64,000 nucleotides of DNA, taken from contig JAIQDT010003555.1 of the NCBI GenBank assembly GCA_021521415.1, forward strand, positions 62,001 through 126,000. Direction: 5' to 3'. This DNA is from Bidens hawaiensis (lineage: Eukaryota; Streptophyta; Magnoliopsida; Asterales; Asteraceae). Under the pieces are notes generated by a model, which saw only the letters and a list, made by a program, of their open reading frames with translations, was not told the DNA's origin and did not search any database. This document shows, piece after piece, positions 23,100-34,358 of this stretch; the first letter of the stretch is position 1; each line of letters starts with the position of its first letter. The position numbers and the translations under genes were made by a program.

Positions 23100-24696
23100 G
23101 TGACCCATCGCGTACCGCGATGGGGTCCAAAATATTGCCTATAAATAGCGGCCATGGGATCTCACTCCAGGCATCCCAAACACAGCTCACACATCTCTCT
23201 AACATCTCTCTAGAATACCTCGAAATTCATGCCTCGTTTCCTCGATAAACGTGTCTCGAATCTCTCGTTTGTGTACCAACGTTTCCTTTAGAAGTTGTGC
23301 CACCCTCCACCCACATATACCAAGAAGGTGTTGTTGAAATGGCAATGAATCTCGATAAGCATGTCGACGGGTACGGAAGTTTGGCGTAATCGTTTGACGA
23401 TCGAGAAGTAAAGCGGTGTCGGAGTGCTGCTCAAGTCCCTAGGATTTCGATACGCTACTAAGGTTAGGCGTAATAATGAATTCAATATAATTTAATATTA
23501 TATTCAAGGCTTAAGCCCTAAGTCGAGGTTATACTCGATACCTCGATAAAAGAAAAGAAAAGAAAACATAACAAAGAAATGAATGAAAGTATGATTGTTG
23601 AATATTGAGATAGCATATATATGTGTGTAAGTATATATGTATATATTCTTTGTTATGATAATATTATTTAAAGAATAAAGAGTATTCTTAAATAATAAAA
23701 GAAAAGATTACATTTCTTGGAGAAGAAGAAACGTCGGGTTTTCAATATAAACTAAAGGTTTATAATTTACTTTTAAACTGGAAGTTTTTAAGTAAATAAA
23801 GAATTGAACTAAAGGTTCAATCGAGGATTGAGATATAAGACTAAAGGTCTTAAGCCGGATCGTGTATCCGACTAACAAATATTTATACTCGTATTATAGG
23901 TGCGAGATAAAGAAAGGGAAAGACTCTTGGACGGTGAGTGAAGCCGATCCTAAAGAGACAAGGTGAATACGCCCCCAAACTTTTAAACTTGTTTTCAAAA
24001 TAATTCAACTTGTTATATGAAATTGTTTACAAGGAACTATGTGTTCCTAAAACCGTTATGACTATGGGTATAAACCTAGCCCTCAGGCTTTGGTATACAT
24101 ATGTCTGGATCTTTACATAGGTGGTACTATGCGATGTATGGGCATGATCGCACCACCCTTGGTCGTAGGACGCTCTCCTGCAGGGAGTACGACCGTTGTG
24201 TATATTTACGTGTACTTAACTAAGTCGAACGTTGCGGTGTTTGCTGAGGTGACCTAGAGTAGAGGCTCTAGTTTATAATGTGTTATTTGACTTTGTTATT
24301 CCTAAGCCACGTTGGGCCGAGACAGGCGTAGTCTCGAGGGGTAATAAAGGAAAAGAAATTATTTTGCGTTAGCGTGTTCACCAGCATTCGTTGCTGACGT
24401 ATTTTCTTACATTTTGCAGGTGAACAAGTTTAGCGCTTGGATGAGTCGGAGCGGTCCGATTGCTCGGATTTATTTTGTAAACTTAATATGGTGGTTTGTA
24501 AATTATAAATACATAAATATTTTGTAACAACTTAACCGGGTGTTCTATAATCCCGTCTTTTGATTATATATATAAAGTTACACTTTCGATCCTTAAAATT
24601 TTATAAGTCTTCCGCAACTAAACATAACTCTGATTTATTTACAATTACGATACCAACTTATGCGTCATGCTCCTAGGCCTTAGAGGGGGTGTGACA
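23100..24696 (+). mobile_element. Tekay-like LTR, plus strand, interrupted at its left by E1
   Basis: TATAAATAG sits at 23140-23148 and the end is ggtgtgaca at 24696. About 200 bp (23464-23664) are repeated in inverted orientation at 26824-27010 inside another LTR fragment that abuts a Tekay pol, which gives the family. No PBS follows 24696, so this is a solo or 3' LTR. Its beginning lies beyond E1, outside the window. E1 entered about 40 bp upstream of the TATA box. Confidence 0.65.
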
Positions 24697-26587
24697 GACA
24701 TTTAAGCTAGTGTTGATGTTTAATAATACTCACTAAAGCAACAACTATTATCATCATAACTATACTCATACCATGAAAGTGCTCCTCCTCCTTCCCCCGT
24801 CAAAGAGACTAGATGGTGTATGCGGTTCTCCTTCTACTTGGTTGTCATAGAAGCTAGACAGTGATTGCAGTGCTTCCCCTACTTAGCCACCATAGATATA
24901 ATCCATTGGCAGTGTTACTAGCGGTTGTGCTCCTTCTCCTTGGTTGCCATAATACTGTCCATTATGTGTCACATAAATAAGGGGCATATGATGTTGCTAC
25001 TTCTGCTAGCAATCCTTTACCTTTGCCATGATCACAGAAACTAGCTTCCGGCGGTGTTAGTTATGCATGCACCACCGTGTGGTTTCCGTTAATGATTGTG
25101 CTCTTTCTCCTTGGCCGCCATAATATTGTCCATTGTAGAATAAGTTCCAAATGATGTTGTTACTTCTGTCAGCACTCTTTTACCTTTTCCATGATCATAG
25201 AAACTGCGGCTAGAGGTGTCGACCATGCGTGCACAATATGGTGGTGTCTGTTGATGATTGTGTTCCTTCTCCTTAGCTGCCATAATATTGGTCGTTGTAG
25301 AAATAAAGGTAGATGATTTTGTTACTTTTGCTAGCACTCCTTAACCTTTTCCATGATCATAGAAACTTGCGGCTGGTGGTGTTTGTTTTGCATGCACCAC
25401 CATGGTGGTGTCAGTTGATGATTGTGCTCTTTTTTGCCGCCATAATATTGTCATTTGTAGATATAAGAGGCCAACTCCATGTATTGGTCAACCAACAATT
25501 TATGTTTTGTTGATGCCTCCAGAGAGAAGATAACAAGTAAAACTTCTACAATTCATATATTTCATCTAACATTGCTTTGAAATCTTTTGTGTCAATCTCA
25601 TCAAATAATTCTAGTATTTAATACTTGAAGTCTGCATAACATTGTTTGAGTTCAGCTTCCATTGCCTGCACTAGTTGATTATGTTAATAGTCATTTGAAC
25701 ACAAATCATAATTAACATAACTATATAAGTGATTACGAATGGTGCAACCACGAAACAACAAATAAGAAATCACCAATGAAGCAAATGACATTTCATCCAC
25801 AGATTATCGGTTCTAAATAATGCTTTTAGAACCCGACCAGGCATCGAAACGATCTCTTATCGACTGTTGGGTCCAGGAACTGGATTTACTAGCATATGCA
25901 AATCCAAAGTTTGTCAGGAATCGGTTCAGATCTTTCTTCTTAAGTTGTGGTAGTGTTAATCTTCATCTTCTTGGACATGGTTGAGCTAATTCAGCTCCTT
26001 CTTTCTGGTATTAAGAACAAGACGATGTTCCTACTAGGATGAAGGTAAGTATAGTGTGATGGTGTGAGAGAAGAGACATTTCATGCTAGACAGACGATAT
26101 CACCGCCTTCATTATGGTCTCTCCGTACATACAATCGTGTAAAATACAAGAGAGATAAAAGGTAAGTTGGAGGAGAGAGATTAACATGGTTATGTGAGAG
26201 AACATACTTCCTATTTATAGGTAGGAGCATGAGTTCTAACCCTAATGGGATAACATTTTTCTGGATTTACCAATATTAGGTCCACTTACGTTTGGCCAAC
26301 ATAATGTTGGACCTTGGTCCATTAATAGGGACATCTCATCACCGGTCAGTGGACTGGTTAACCAGTCTAAATTGTTTTAAGAACCGAATAACCTAATAAG
26401 AGGGGAAGACATATATTAAAATATATAAACCATATTGGATAGAAGCTCAAGATAGCCATGCACCTCCAAACCATGCCATGATAGTAGACAAGACCGATGG
26501 GTAAAGCAAGAGGCCACCGTACAAGAACCAAGAGACATAAGACCAATGACATTTTCCCTGCCTGTATAAGGGAAGAAGAGATACTTA
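24697..26587. other. Unassigned AT-rich stretch
   Basis: Apart from the ~162-bp repeats (24925-25490), I see no gene here. A minus-strand TATAAATAGG lies near 26213-26222 in a context that could be an old LTR or promoter, but no flanking structure supports either. ORFs at 25089-25337 and 26416-26691 are short and unrecognised. Confidence 0.4.
24925..25490. repeat. ~162-171-bp degenerate tandem repeat, four copies
   Basis: Copies are anchored by ttgtgctcctt-like words at 24925, 25096, 25258 and 25422, each followed by gccataatattgtc. Between them recurs ccatgatcatagaaact (25026, 25190, 25351). Copies differ by about 10-20% by eye. The stretch could be a decayed minisatellite or an expanded part of an old element. 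Confidence 0.75.
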
Positions 26588-26814
26588 GGTGCTGCTTGTT
26601 TTTTCAGTGGTAAAATGTTTGCAGTCTGCGAACCACATCTGCCAACATCTGTAGCAGAAGAGGTGGACCAAAACTCTGCAGTCTGCAACAAGAAGACTGA
26701 TTGTTTTTTAACATCTGCAGACTGCTAAAATAAGTTGAAATTTAAATAAACTGAAATTCAAATAAACTGAAATATAAATAAAAAAAGGTCTTCAACATCC
26801 AAATTGGCGTATTC

Positions 26815-27187
26815 ATTAAATAATATTTTCATAACAAAGAATATAATCATATATACTTACACACATATATATGTATCACAATATTAATCAATCATACTTT
26901 CGTTTCTTTGTTATGCTATCTTTTCTTTTATCGAGGTATCGAGTATAACCTCGACTTAAGGCCAAAGCCTTGAATATAATATTAAATTATATTGAATTTG
27001 ATATTACGCCTAACCTTTATTGGCGTATAGAAACCCTAGGGTGTCTTTCTTGACCCTGTCGCGTAACGCGATAGGTAAATAAAACAGATTTTTTTCAATT
27101 TAGTCCCTGGAGTTTGGACATTGGTAGAATTGGTCCTTTGACTTTGGAATTTTGGCATTTTTAACCCCAGTTTTACGTGATGTTACA
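26815..27187 (-). repeat. Tekay LTR fragment (minus strand)
   Basis: The LTR start TGTAACATCACG (minus) lies at 27187, next to the purine tract AGGTGGGGAGGA. Bases 26824-27010 are an inverted copy of 23464-23664. Relative to that copy, about 300 bp containing the TATA box are missing. The LTR end is absent. Confidence 0.7.
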
Positions 27188-27989
27188 TCCTCCCCACCTT
27201 GAAATAAATCTCGTCCTCGAGATTGCTTACGAGAACAAGTGGGGGTATTTCTTTCTCATCTCGGACTCGAGTTCCCAAGTATACTCGGGTCCTCTTCGTG
27301 AGTCCCATCTTACTTTCACGATTTTTAAAGTTCATCTTTTAAGTTTCTTAGTTTTTGAATCCTCAATTTGGATTGGTCTTTCGATAAATTTTAAGTTTTC
27401 ATTAATTTCAACATCTTTTAGGGGCATCGAAAGAGATTCGTCGGCTAGACACTTACGCAGATTCGAAACATGGAATACATCATGTATTCCTTGCATTTCA
27501 TCGGGTAGTCGCAAACGGTATGCAACAGTGCCGATTAGTTCGAGTATTTCAAAAGGTCCAACGAATCGAGGACTTAACTTTCCTTTCTTGCCGAAGCGAA
27601 CTACGCCTTTCCAAGGCGAGACTTTTAACAGAACCTTGTCACCGACAGTAAATTCTAAAGGTTTACGACGGACATCGGCGTAACTCTTTTGGCGATCACG
27701 CTCCGTCTTAAGTCATTCTCGAATTTGAAGTACTTTGTCGGTGGTTTCTTGGACTATCTCAGGTCCAGACAATTGATTATCTCCGGTTTCAGACCAACAC
27801 ACGGGCGTTCTACACTTTCGACCATATAACGCCTCGAATGGTGCGGTTTGAATACTTGCGTGATAACTATTATTGTACGAGAATTCCATTAGGGGTAAGT
27901 GGTCATCCCAACTTCCACCTAAGTCTATCACGCAGGCGCGGAGTATATCTTCCAACGTTTGAATAGTCCTTTCGCTTTGCCCATCGGTT
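27188..27989 (-). pseudogene. Tekay pol 3' fragment: integrase end, GPF module, chromodomain start
   Basis: One minus frame reads from about 27989 to 27220 with two in-frame stops (27710-27712, and after 27332). It includes [27 protein letters not shown], a basic KSYADVRRKPLEF segment, GPFEILE and FHVSNLRKCLADE. It is cut abruptly at 27989 within the integrase core, where the 113-bp array begins. Downstream, before the LTR, lies the inverted repeat AATCTCG/CGAGATT (27207-27224). It cannot encode a functional enzyme. Confidence 0.85.
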
Positions 27990-27990
27990 T

Positions 27991-28440
27991 AACAATATTC
28001 AACAAACCTAAACTTTCTACAAACTAATAACAATCTAACAAAACTAACAAAAACCTTTAACAATTAACAAAACACTACAAACTTTATTCAACAACAAAGT
28101 ATTAACAATATTCAACAAACCTAAACTTTCTACAAACTAATAACAATCTAACAAAACTAACAAAAACCTTTAACAATTAACAAAACACTACAAACTTTAT
28201 TCAACAACAAAGTATTAACAATATTCAACAAACCTAAACTTTCTACAAACTAATCAAAATCTAACAAAATTAACAAAAACCTTTAACAATTAACAAAACA
28301 CTACAAACTTTATTCAACAACAAAGTATTAACAATATTCAATCTAACAAAATCCAACAAAATTAACAAAAAAACTAACAAAATCTAACAATCTAAAACTT
28401 TAACAATCTAACAAAATCTAACAATTTAAACTTTAACAAT
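27991..28440. repeat. 113-bp tandem repeat array
   Basis: Units start at 27991, 28104, 28217 and 28330, exactly 113 bp apart, each beginning aacaatattcaacaaac. The fourth unit degenerates into shorter aacaatctaacaaaatc words. Base content is strongly A/C on the plus strand with almost no G. The array abuts the broken Tekay pol without any spacer. Confidence 0.9.
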
Positions 28441-28822
28441 CTAACACATTTATGAAATTAAAACAAAAGGTAATTAGATTATAGCAATGGTGGTGGAGGA
28501 GTATCAAACCTGGACAGAGGGAAGAGAGGTGGAGCGGCGACGGTGTTAGAGTTACAGCGGCGGAGGTATTATGGTTACAACGGGCTGTGGTGGGAGCGAC
28601 GGTGGCGTGGGAGTGGCGGAGGAGTTGGGCGGGCTGTAGTGGGAGCGACGGCGGGCTGTGGTGCGAGCGACGGCGGAGTTGGGCGGGAGTGGTTTGGGAG
28701 TGAGATGTAGAAGGAGAGGATATGAATAATAGGGTTTGGGAGGTCTGATGTTTTTTGGAGTCAGGAGAGGTGAGAACAAATGGGGTAGAAGAGGTGAGAA
28801 GTAACAATGCCATCACTTCTAA

Positions 28823-28910
28823 GAGAAGAGGGCGCGCAGACGTTTTTTAATGAAACGTCTTCGGAAAAACAAACACACGGCAGAGCCCAACGTCTGCGCG
28901 CCCTCTTCTC
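28823..28910. repeat. Perfect 22-bp inverted repeat (hairpin) in TIR element
   Basis: The arms 28823-28844 and 28889-28910 are exact reverse complements (gagaagagggcgcgcagacg and two more bases), with a 44-base loop. Outside them cacttct (28814-28820) and agaagtg (28926-28932) extend the symmetry. The GC content is high compared with the AT-rich surroundings. It is probably the subterminal part of a foldback or MITE end. Confidence 0.85.
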
Positions 28911-28960
28911 AGACAAAAGAGGTGGAGAAGTGCTTCTGAGGAAAAACAAACAACACCTTA

Positions 28961-29604
28961 GTGAAGGGAATGAGATTGGTCAAAAGTATTGTATATTTGT
29001 ATGTATTGTGCATTCCCCATTCATCAACAAATCGGTCGTCTATTTATAGCACTCTTTAAATCCTCATGGTGTCATGAGCTACTTCATTTAGGATTCCAAC
29101 ACTTAGACTACGTATTGTTGAAGATGTGAGATGTAAAATAGCCATATAGGCAAGACACGTAAGCGCCGCATAGGTGATGACGTTTTCACATTTCACTCAA
29201 TTGAGTGTGTTGTGAAAGATGTGATATGTGAAATGGTTTTAATCATCAAGCAATTATCATCATAAATTATTATTATATATTTAATATTTTAATTTGTAAT
29301 TAAATCTTAGAAGTATTTAAAACTGTGGAAAATTACTAAAGTTTTTTAAAAACAATACTAAATTTAAAATAAATGCAAAAACAATACTAAATTAAGCGGA
29401 AGGAATTCATTGTATATAAATATTAATTAAAGATTGATTTTTTTTTTAAAAAGGGTTGGATGATTAACTTTTTTCTTTTTTATGAAAATGAGAGCGCATT
29501 TATAGATTATATATTTAATTATTAATTTTAATTCATGTCTAATGAGTAATGATCAATGTTGTTGAGACCGGACCGGACCGGCCGGTTGAACCGGACAAAC
29601 CGAG
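28961..29604. other. AT-rich intergenic stretch
   Basis: No gene is seen. A minus-strand TATAAATAG lies near 29039-29048, without supporting context. The right end (29565-29600) is a short tandem of accgg/gaccgg words. E4 begins immediately after. Confidence 0.4.
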
Positions 29605-29607
29605 ATT

Positions 29608-30250
29608 CAGCTTCTCGGACCAATCCTTACGGTTTTGACTAACCGTATTTTCAAGGATTCTTTTGATACCCCGATTGGTGATCTCGACTTGCCCGCTCGT
29701 CTGCGGGTGATATGGTGTAGAGAAGCGATGATGAACACCATATCGGGACAATGCCTTTTCCAACTGGGCATTACAGAAATGAGTCCCACAGTCACTGATC
29801 AATGCTTTGGGGGCACCAAAGCGAGGAGAACAACTTCTTCAAGAATTTCACCACCGACCTAGCGTAATTAGTGGGCAAGGCTTGTGCCTCGGCCCACTTT
29901 GAAACATAGTCAACGGCTACTAGGATGTAACGGTGGCTGAAAGAAGTCGGGAAAGGTCCCATGAAATCGATGCCCCGCACATCAAAAACCTCGCAAACTT
30001 GAATCGTTCGCTGGGGCATCTCGTCTCGTGATGAGATGTTGCTTGCCCTTTGGCAAGCATCACAAGACTTCACCATGTCATGAGCATTATGGAAGATGGT
30101 TGGCCAGAAGAAACCGGCGTCAAAGACCTTCTTCGCGGTGGATGTGGCTCCATGGTGTCCTCCGGTCGGGCCCTCGTGGCAGTGGATTTTGCGTGCCTCA
30201 TCACCATACACGCACCTACGCACGAGCTGATCGGATCCGACATGAAACAA
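29608..30250 (-). pseudogene. E4 integrase fragment
   Basis: The frame 30250-29825 gives the zinc-binding part ([28 protein letters not shown]) and the first catalytic Asp (GIDFMGPFP). An insertion near 29825 shifts into frame 29802-29608, with the second Asp (MISDCGTHF) and the [10 protein letters not shown] segment. The coding sequence stops being integrase after DWSEKL at about 29608, where E4 is truncated. The frame is in register with the fusion ORF upstream, separated from it by one TAA at about 30302. Confidence 0.8.
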
Positions 30251-30301
30251 ATAGGGATCCTCCCAAAAATAATGCTTAACATCATAAAAGAATTTCTTCT
30301 T

Positions 30302-30955
30302 TTACTGGTGAGTAAGGCCCTTCAAAACGATCCCACTCGCGAGAAAATTCGCAATGTCCGCGAACCAAGGATGATCATCATCTCGTGTCTCAATATGCAT
30401 GAGGAACTCGTGGGGGAAATTGTCATTTATGTGTACCCCCACTTGTTCCGATGAAGCTGAGCACTCAAGACGAGAGAGATGATCGGCCGCGACATTCTCA
30501 GCGCCCTTTTTGTCAAGAATCTCAATGTCAAACTCCTGCAGCAATAAAATCCAACGAATGAGTCTCGGCTTCGCATCTTGTTTACTGAAAAGATAACGAA
30601 GTGCTGCATGACCCGTGAACACGATGGTCTTAGAAAGGACAAGATAAGACCGAAATTTATTGAATGCAAAGACGACCGCAAGGAGCTCTTTCTCGGTAGT
30701 CGTGTAATGCTCCTGCGCGTCATTCAGAGTCCTGGTCGCATAGTAAATCGGGTGAAAATGCTTATCCCGTCTTTGACCTTGATCGTTCGAGTCCGCCATC
30801 TCTTCTTCTTCTACCTCGGGGGTGTCGGTATCCTCCACTTCTTCGTTTTCAATTACCTCGGCAACCTCGCGTGCTCTCCTCCTCAAACCTTCTCGAAGAT
30901 GTCGCTCGGGCTCAGAAAGAGGTGAAACAAGCTCAGGACCGGGCATGGTGGACAT
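30302..30955 (-). pseudogene. E4 gag N-terminus fused in frame to RNase H by deletion (217 codons)
   Basis: The first ~60 codons are the Glu-rich gag start shared with E2 (19800). At 30774-30779 the reading passes directly into RNase H ([34 protein letters not shown]). The six bases tgacct at the junction occur at both parental positions in E2 (gag near 19619, RNase H near 16074), which points to microhomology-mediated deletion of about 3.5 kb. The first half of RNase H, including its first catalytic Asp, is lost. The frame is open, but activity is not expected. Confidence 0.85.
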
Positions 30956-31151
30956 TCATCACCCGGAAGAACGCGGAACGGAAAAAGAACAAAGACACGG
31001 AAACTAACTAGAAACTATACTAAAATAAAATTTAAGATGAATAAAAATGAAATAAAATAAAATAACATAGATCAAAAATATCAACAAGGCTAATCAGAGA
31101 CTCGGATCGTTCCTTAAAAATCACCGTATCCCCGCAACGGCGCCAAAAACT

Positions 31152-31160
31152 TGACGTGTG

Positions 31161-31201
<41 letters not shown>

Positions 31202-33127
31202 TTTAAGTAAAAGTTCCACACAAATCGGGTTTTAAAATAGGTTTTCACCTACAACTAAACCACACACGAAAGGCAAGTGTACCTATCGTTTGTAATAAAG
31301 TGTCGGTAAGAACCGAGTATCAATCCATGGACACGACAAATTTCTAGTACTAAATCTTTGTAACTGACCAACCGAACAAGTAAATCTTAAGTTGAATTTT
31401 TAATTAACTAAATTTGCATACAATGAAAATAAGCAAGTAAAAACACAAGAATATAATCAATCCAACAAACTACCTAGACATGAATCCACTTTACTAACAT
31501 GATGAAATAGCAATAATATGGTAAAACATCATGAATCTAAACATAAATACTAGATTACAATAAAGCAACCTAATACTAGCAAATAATCATCATGATGGGT
31601 TTTCAATCAGGAGATAAACATAGACTAACTTGTTTGTCAAAAAAACAAAATCTCATAATCAAAGGAAAGCTAGCATGAACAACATTCTAACCACCTAAGA
31701 TTACACTAAAGTAGCCAAATTCATTAAGTTAATATAAACTTATGAAACTTTAACTAGCAAGTCATCACCAAGTCAAGAATCATAACAACACTCATCAATT
31801 TTCCAATATTAAGTGTAGGGTTTCATACTCATCAATAATTATATAACCAAGTTAATTTTTACTAGTCATTCCTAACTTAGTAATGTAAACAAAGATTTCA
31901 TGAACATTCAAAGTTTACAAACAAGCATCTAGAACATAGTTTTCCAACATGAATGCCTAAACATTTGCAAAACTAACGAGGTTATGCAACATAACAAGCA
32001 TGAACACCATCAATATCAACTTATAAATTCAACCATATTCTTGAAAGAAAACCACTTTACCAAAATCATGCATAGATAATATATCACATTAATAAGAGTT
32101 TCAACATTGTCTAGATAGCAAAAGTAATTAGCCCATAAGGCTTAATACAACTACAATCAAACTAGAAATAAGCTTACAAAACATGTTCCAGAACAATGGG
32201 AAGTAAACTAAGCTCAAAGAAGGATTGAATAATGGAATGATGGATCTTGAGGATGGTGGAAGCCTTCAAACTCTTAAGGAACACAAAACATAATTTTCAA
32301 GAGTCGAGAGAGAATCACCAAGGCTCCACACACCAAAATGAAGTGAAAACAAGTGTTTATAAGCTTCTGGTCAAAGTGCATGGTCGTGCACTATTTCGGG
32401 TAAGTCAAAGTTTCACTTTCGGCGGCTCAGAGTTGCAGGTTCCAAAAAAGTGCACGGTCATGCACCAAAAGTACATGGTCGTGCATTACCGGCACTAGCT
32501 AGTGCACTTTCAAAGTTGATGTGTCTTGTTCTCGGTATCGGATAGCGCACGGGGTCGTGCACTCGGAAGTGCATGGTGGTGCACAAAAGTGCATGATGGT
32601 GCAGTTTCACTTTTGGCACGACAGTAGGTGTGCACAGGTTCCAATAAAGGTGTATGGTCATGCACTTTCGTAGCATGGTCATGCACTTTTGTACGTTATC
32701 AGATGTGCACGGGTTCCAATAAAGGTGCACCGTCATGCACAAATAGTGCATGATGGTGCAGTTTCTCAGCATGGTCATGCACTTTCGTAGCATGGTCATG
32801 CACTTTGGCACGTTATCAGATGTGCACGGGTTCCAATAAAGGTGCACGGTGGTGCACCAAAAGCGCATGATGGTGCAGATTGGTCAGCATGGTCATACAC
32901 TTCCTTAGCATGGTCATGCACTTTCTTAGCACGGTCATGCACTTTGGGCAGATTCTTGATTTTTGTCCGAAAAACACCATCTTTTCATGTTTCTTTGTCA
33001 GGCGGGCGCCCGGACCTGCAATTCATAAATAACTCAATTAAGTACTAAATACAACGAATTTACATGGAATTTTACCAAAATAAAAGGATAATTTGATGCT
33101 AAAATGTGTACACTTTGTGTTGCATCA
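31152..33127 (-). repeat. E4 5' LTR with (TA)n and RY-type array
   Basis: The ends are TGACGTGTG and tgcatca. A (TA)n run (31167-31198) lies near the first end. The U3 array of CATGCA pairs covers about 32375-32945, upstream of a minus-strand TTATAAAC near 32357-32366. By layout and length it is the same subfamily as E1's LTRs. Confidence 0.85.
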
Positions 33128-33486
33128 CTTATTTAAGTGAAAAATGATTTTTTTGTTAAAAGGACTTATAAACTTATGAATTTTTGAAAAGAAGTTTTTA
33201 AAAAATGTTTGGATTATCTTATGTATTGGGGAAAACTAAAATGACCAAAATGGACACTCTTTTTTAAAAGAAGTGTAATGAGTTTTGAGGGTTAGAGGGG
33301 TGTAATAGGTAAATCAAATACATTAAGTTGATAAGTTAGAGATTCCTAACTTTTTAAAACCCATTTATTTTGCATTTACCATAAGTTAAAATCCAAAAGA
33401 CCTTATGGTTTGCCAAACACCTTATTAACTTTTCAAAAAGTTTATAAGTTATAAGTTGATGAAAATAAGGAATCCCAAACACCCTC
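33128..33486. mobile_element. Remnant of a MITE with ataagtt/aacttat ends
   Basis: The right part (33440-33486) ends ggaatcccaaacaccctc, a terminus common in plant MITEs that read GAGGGTGTTTGGGATT inward. The left part (33128-33230) has inverted counterparts (cttatttaag, acttataaac, tttttgaaaag) but lacks the outermost ~15 bases, which would lie left of E4. I infer that E4 inserted inside this MITE. Confidence 0.4.
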
Positions 33487-33553
33487 TTAAAAAGTATCAT
33501 AAAGTTATAAAGTTAACAGATTCCTAACTTGGTCCGACGTGACTCGTAAAACG

Positions 33554-33557
<4 letters not shown>

Positions 33558-33593
<36 letters not shown>
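33558..33593. repeat. (GA)n microsatellite
   Basis: About 18 GA units lie in the distal upstream region of the DnaJ gene. Confidence 0.95.
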
Positions 33594-33596
<3 letters not shown>

Positions 33597-33903
33597 TGAT
33601 CATTGGTTATATTTTCGAAATGGCTTACATTCTACAACACTACCTTGGTTATTTTGGCACCAGTGTATAGGCCTATACGAGTCGTATAGAACATGGATTG
33701 TGTTTGTTTGTGTCGACATGTAGTTTCTATTTTTGCTACGTCACAGTTCATCCACGAAGTGCTATACAAGGCATTCAACGTATCCACTCGTATAAGATTA
33801 TACTAGCCGTATAGATGGCAAAAAGTTTCGACTTTGATTTCTCCGTACATTTATCAGACACACGTTTTCTATAAGGCTCATAAAGACCTGTACGAGTCGT
33901 ATT

Positions 33904-34090
33904 ATGGTTGTTCACGAGCCGAGCCATGCTGAACCGAGCTAAGGCTTGCTTGTTGCTTGGCTCATTTACAGCCGAACCGAACCAAACAGACCGTTGCTTG
34001 GCTCGCTTACAAACCGTACAGAGCGACTTATTTACAAATAAACAACGAACGAGTTCAAGCAACGAGCAATTAAAACGTCCATGCGGCCCC
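33904..34090. repeat. Degenerate relative of the GCTCG-type hAT-like family
   Basis: The stretch begins ggttgttcacgagccgagcc, close to the terminus of the element at 46331-46932, and contains repeated gaacc/gctcg words. No clean second terminus or target duplication is seen. It lies about 100 bp upstream of the HSE-like site of the DnaJ gene. Confidence 0.35.
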
Positions 34091-34199
34091 TGTATAGCTT
34101 TAGAAATTTTGGTCATCATAAAATTAGCCTGGTGGTATTACTTTGACTTTGTACTTTTACCAATAATAATAATAATAATAATATCAGCTTGAGGGTGGG

Positions 34200-34212
34200 T
34201 TCTAGAGGCTTC
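34200..34212 (+). promoter_or_regulatory. Heat-shock-element-like site upstream of DnaJ
   Basis: TTCTAGAGGCTTC matches the three-unit TTCnnGAAnnTTC pattern except for GAG in the middle unit. It is about 265 bp upstream of the ATG. HSEs in HSP40 promoters are established; use of this copy is inferred. Confidence 0.4.
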
Positions 34213-34358
34213 TAAAATATCGGTTTGAATCAATCTGGACCGTCCAAATCTACTATACCACACCATCCACCCACAACCCACAAACCCTCTCTCTCTCATT
34301 CGCCGAACTCACACACACATACCAGTCAAGTCTTCCTTTACGATCTACTTCTTCTCAG

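Larger units (their letters stand above)
26588..28957. mobile_element. TIR-bounded 2.37-kb element carrying retrotransposon fragments
   Basis: The left end ggtgctgcttgtttttt and the inverted right end (aaaaacaaacaacacc) form an imperfect ~18-bp terminal inverted repeat. Both sides are flanked by TTA (26585-26587, 28958-28960). TTA duplication and a GGTG-TTGTTTG terminus fit PIF/Harbinger-type elements (family knowledge). The interior holds a Tekay LTR/pol fragment truncated on both sides, a 113-bp array and a short hairpin, but no transposase. Two independent MITE ends that happen to face each other are an alternative. Confidence 0.45.
29605..33127 (-). mobile_element. Truncated Athila element E4 (5' LTR plus partial gag-pol)
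   Basis: It reads on the minus strand from a 1976-bp 5' LTR (31152-33127) through a tRNA-Asp PBS (31134-31145), the gag start (30955) and a deletion-fused RNase H, into integrase. It is cut at about 29605-29608 within the integrase core. There is no 3' LTR. The LTR belongs to the E1 subfamily (RY-type U3 array), while the coding part resembles E2. Probably inserted into a MITE (33128-33486) at cttat. Confidence 0.85.

Noticed and set aside
28433..28816. Ser/Pro/His-rich minus-strand ORF of 127 codons
   Set aside because: Composition follows the ggcgg/ggtgg-rich DNA, an overlapping frame gives a similar peptide, and no domain is visible.
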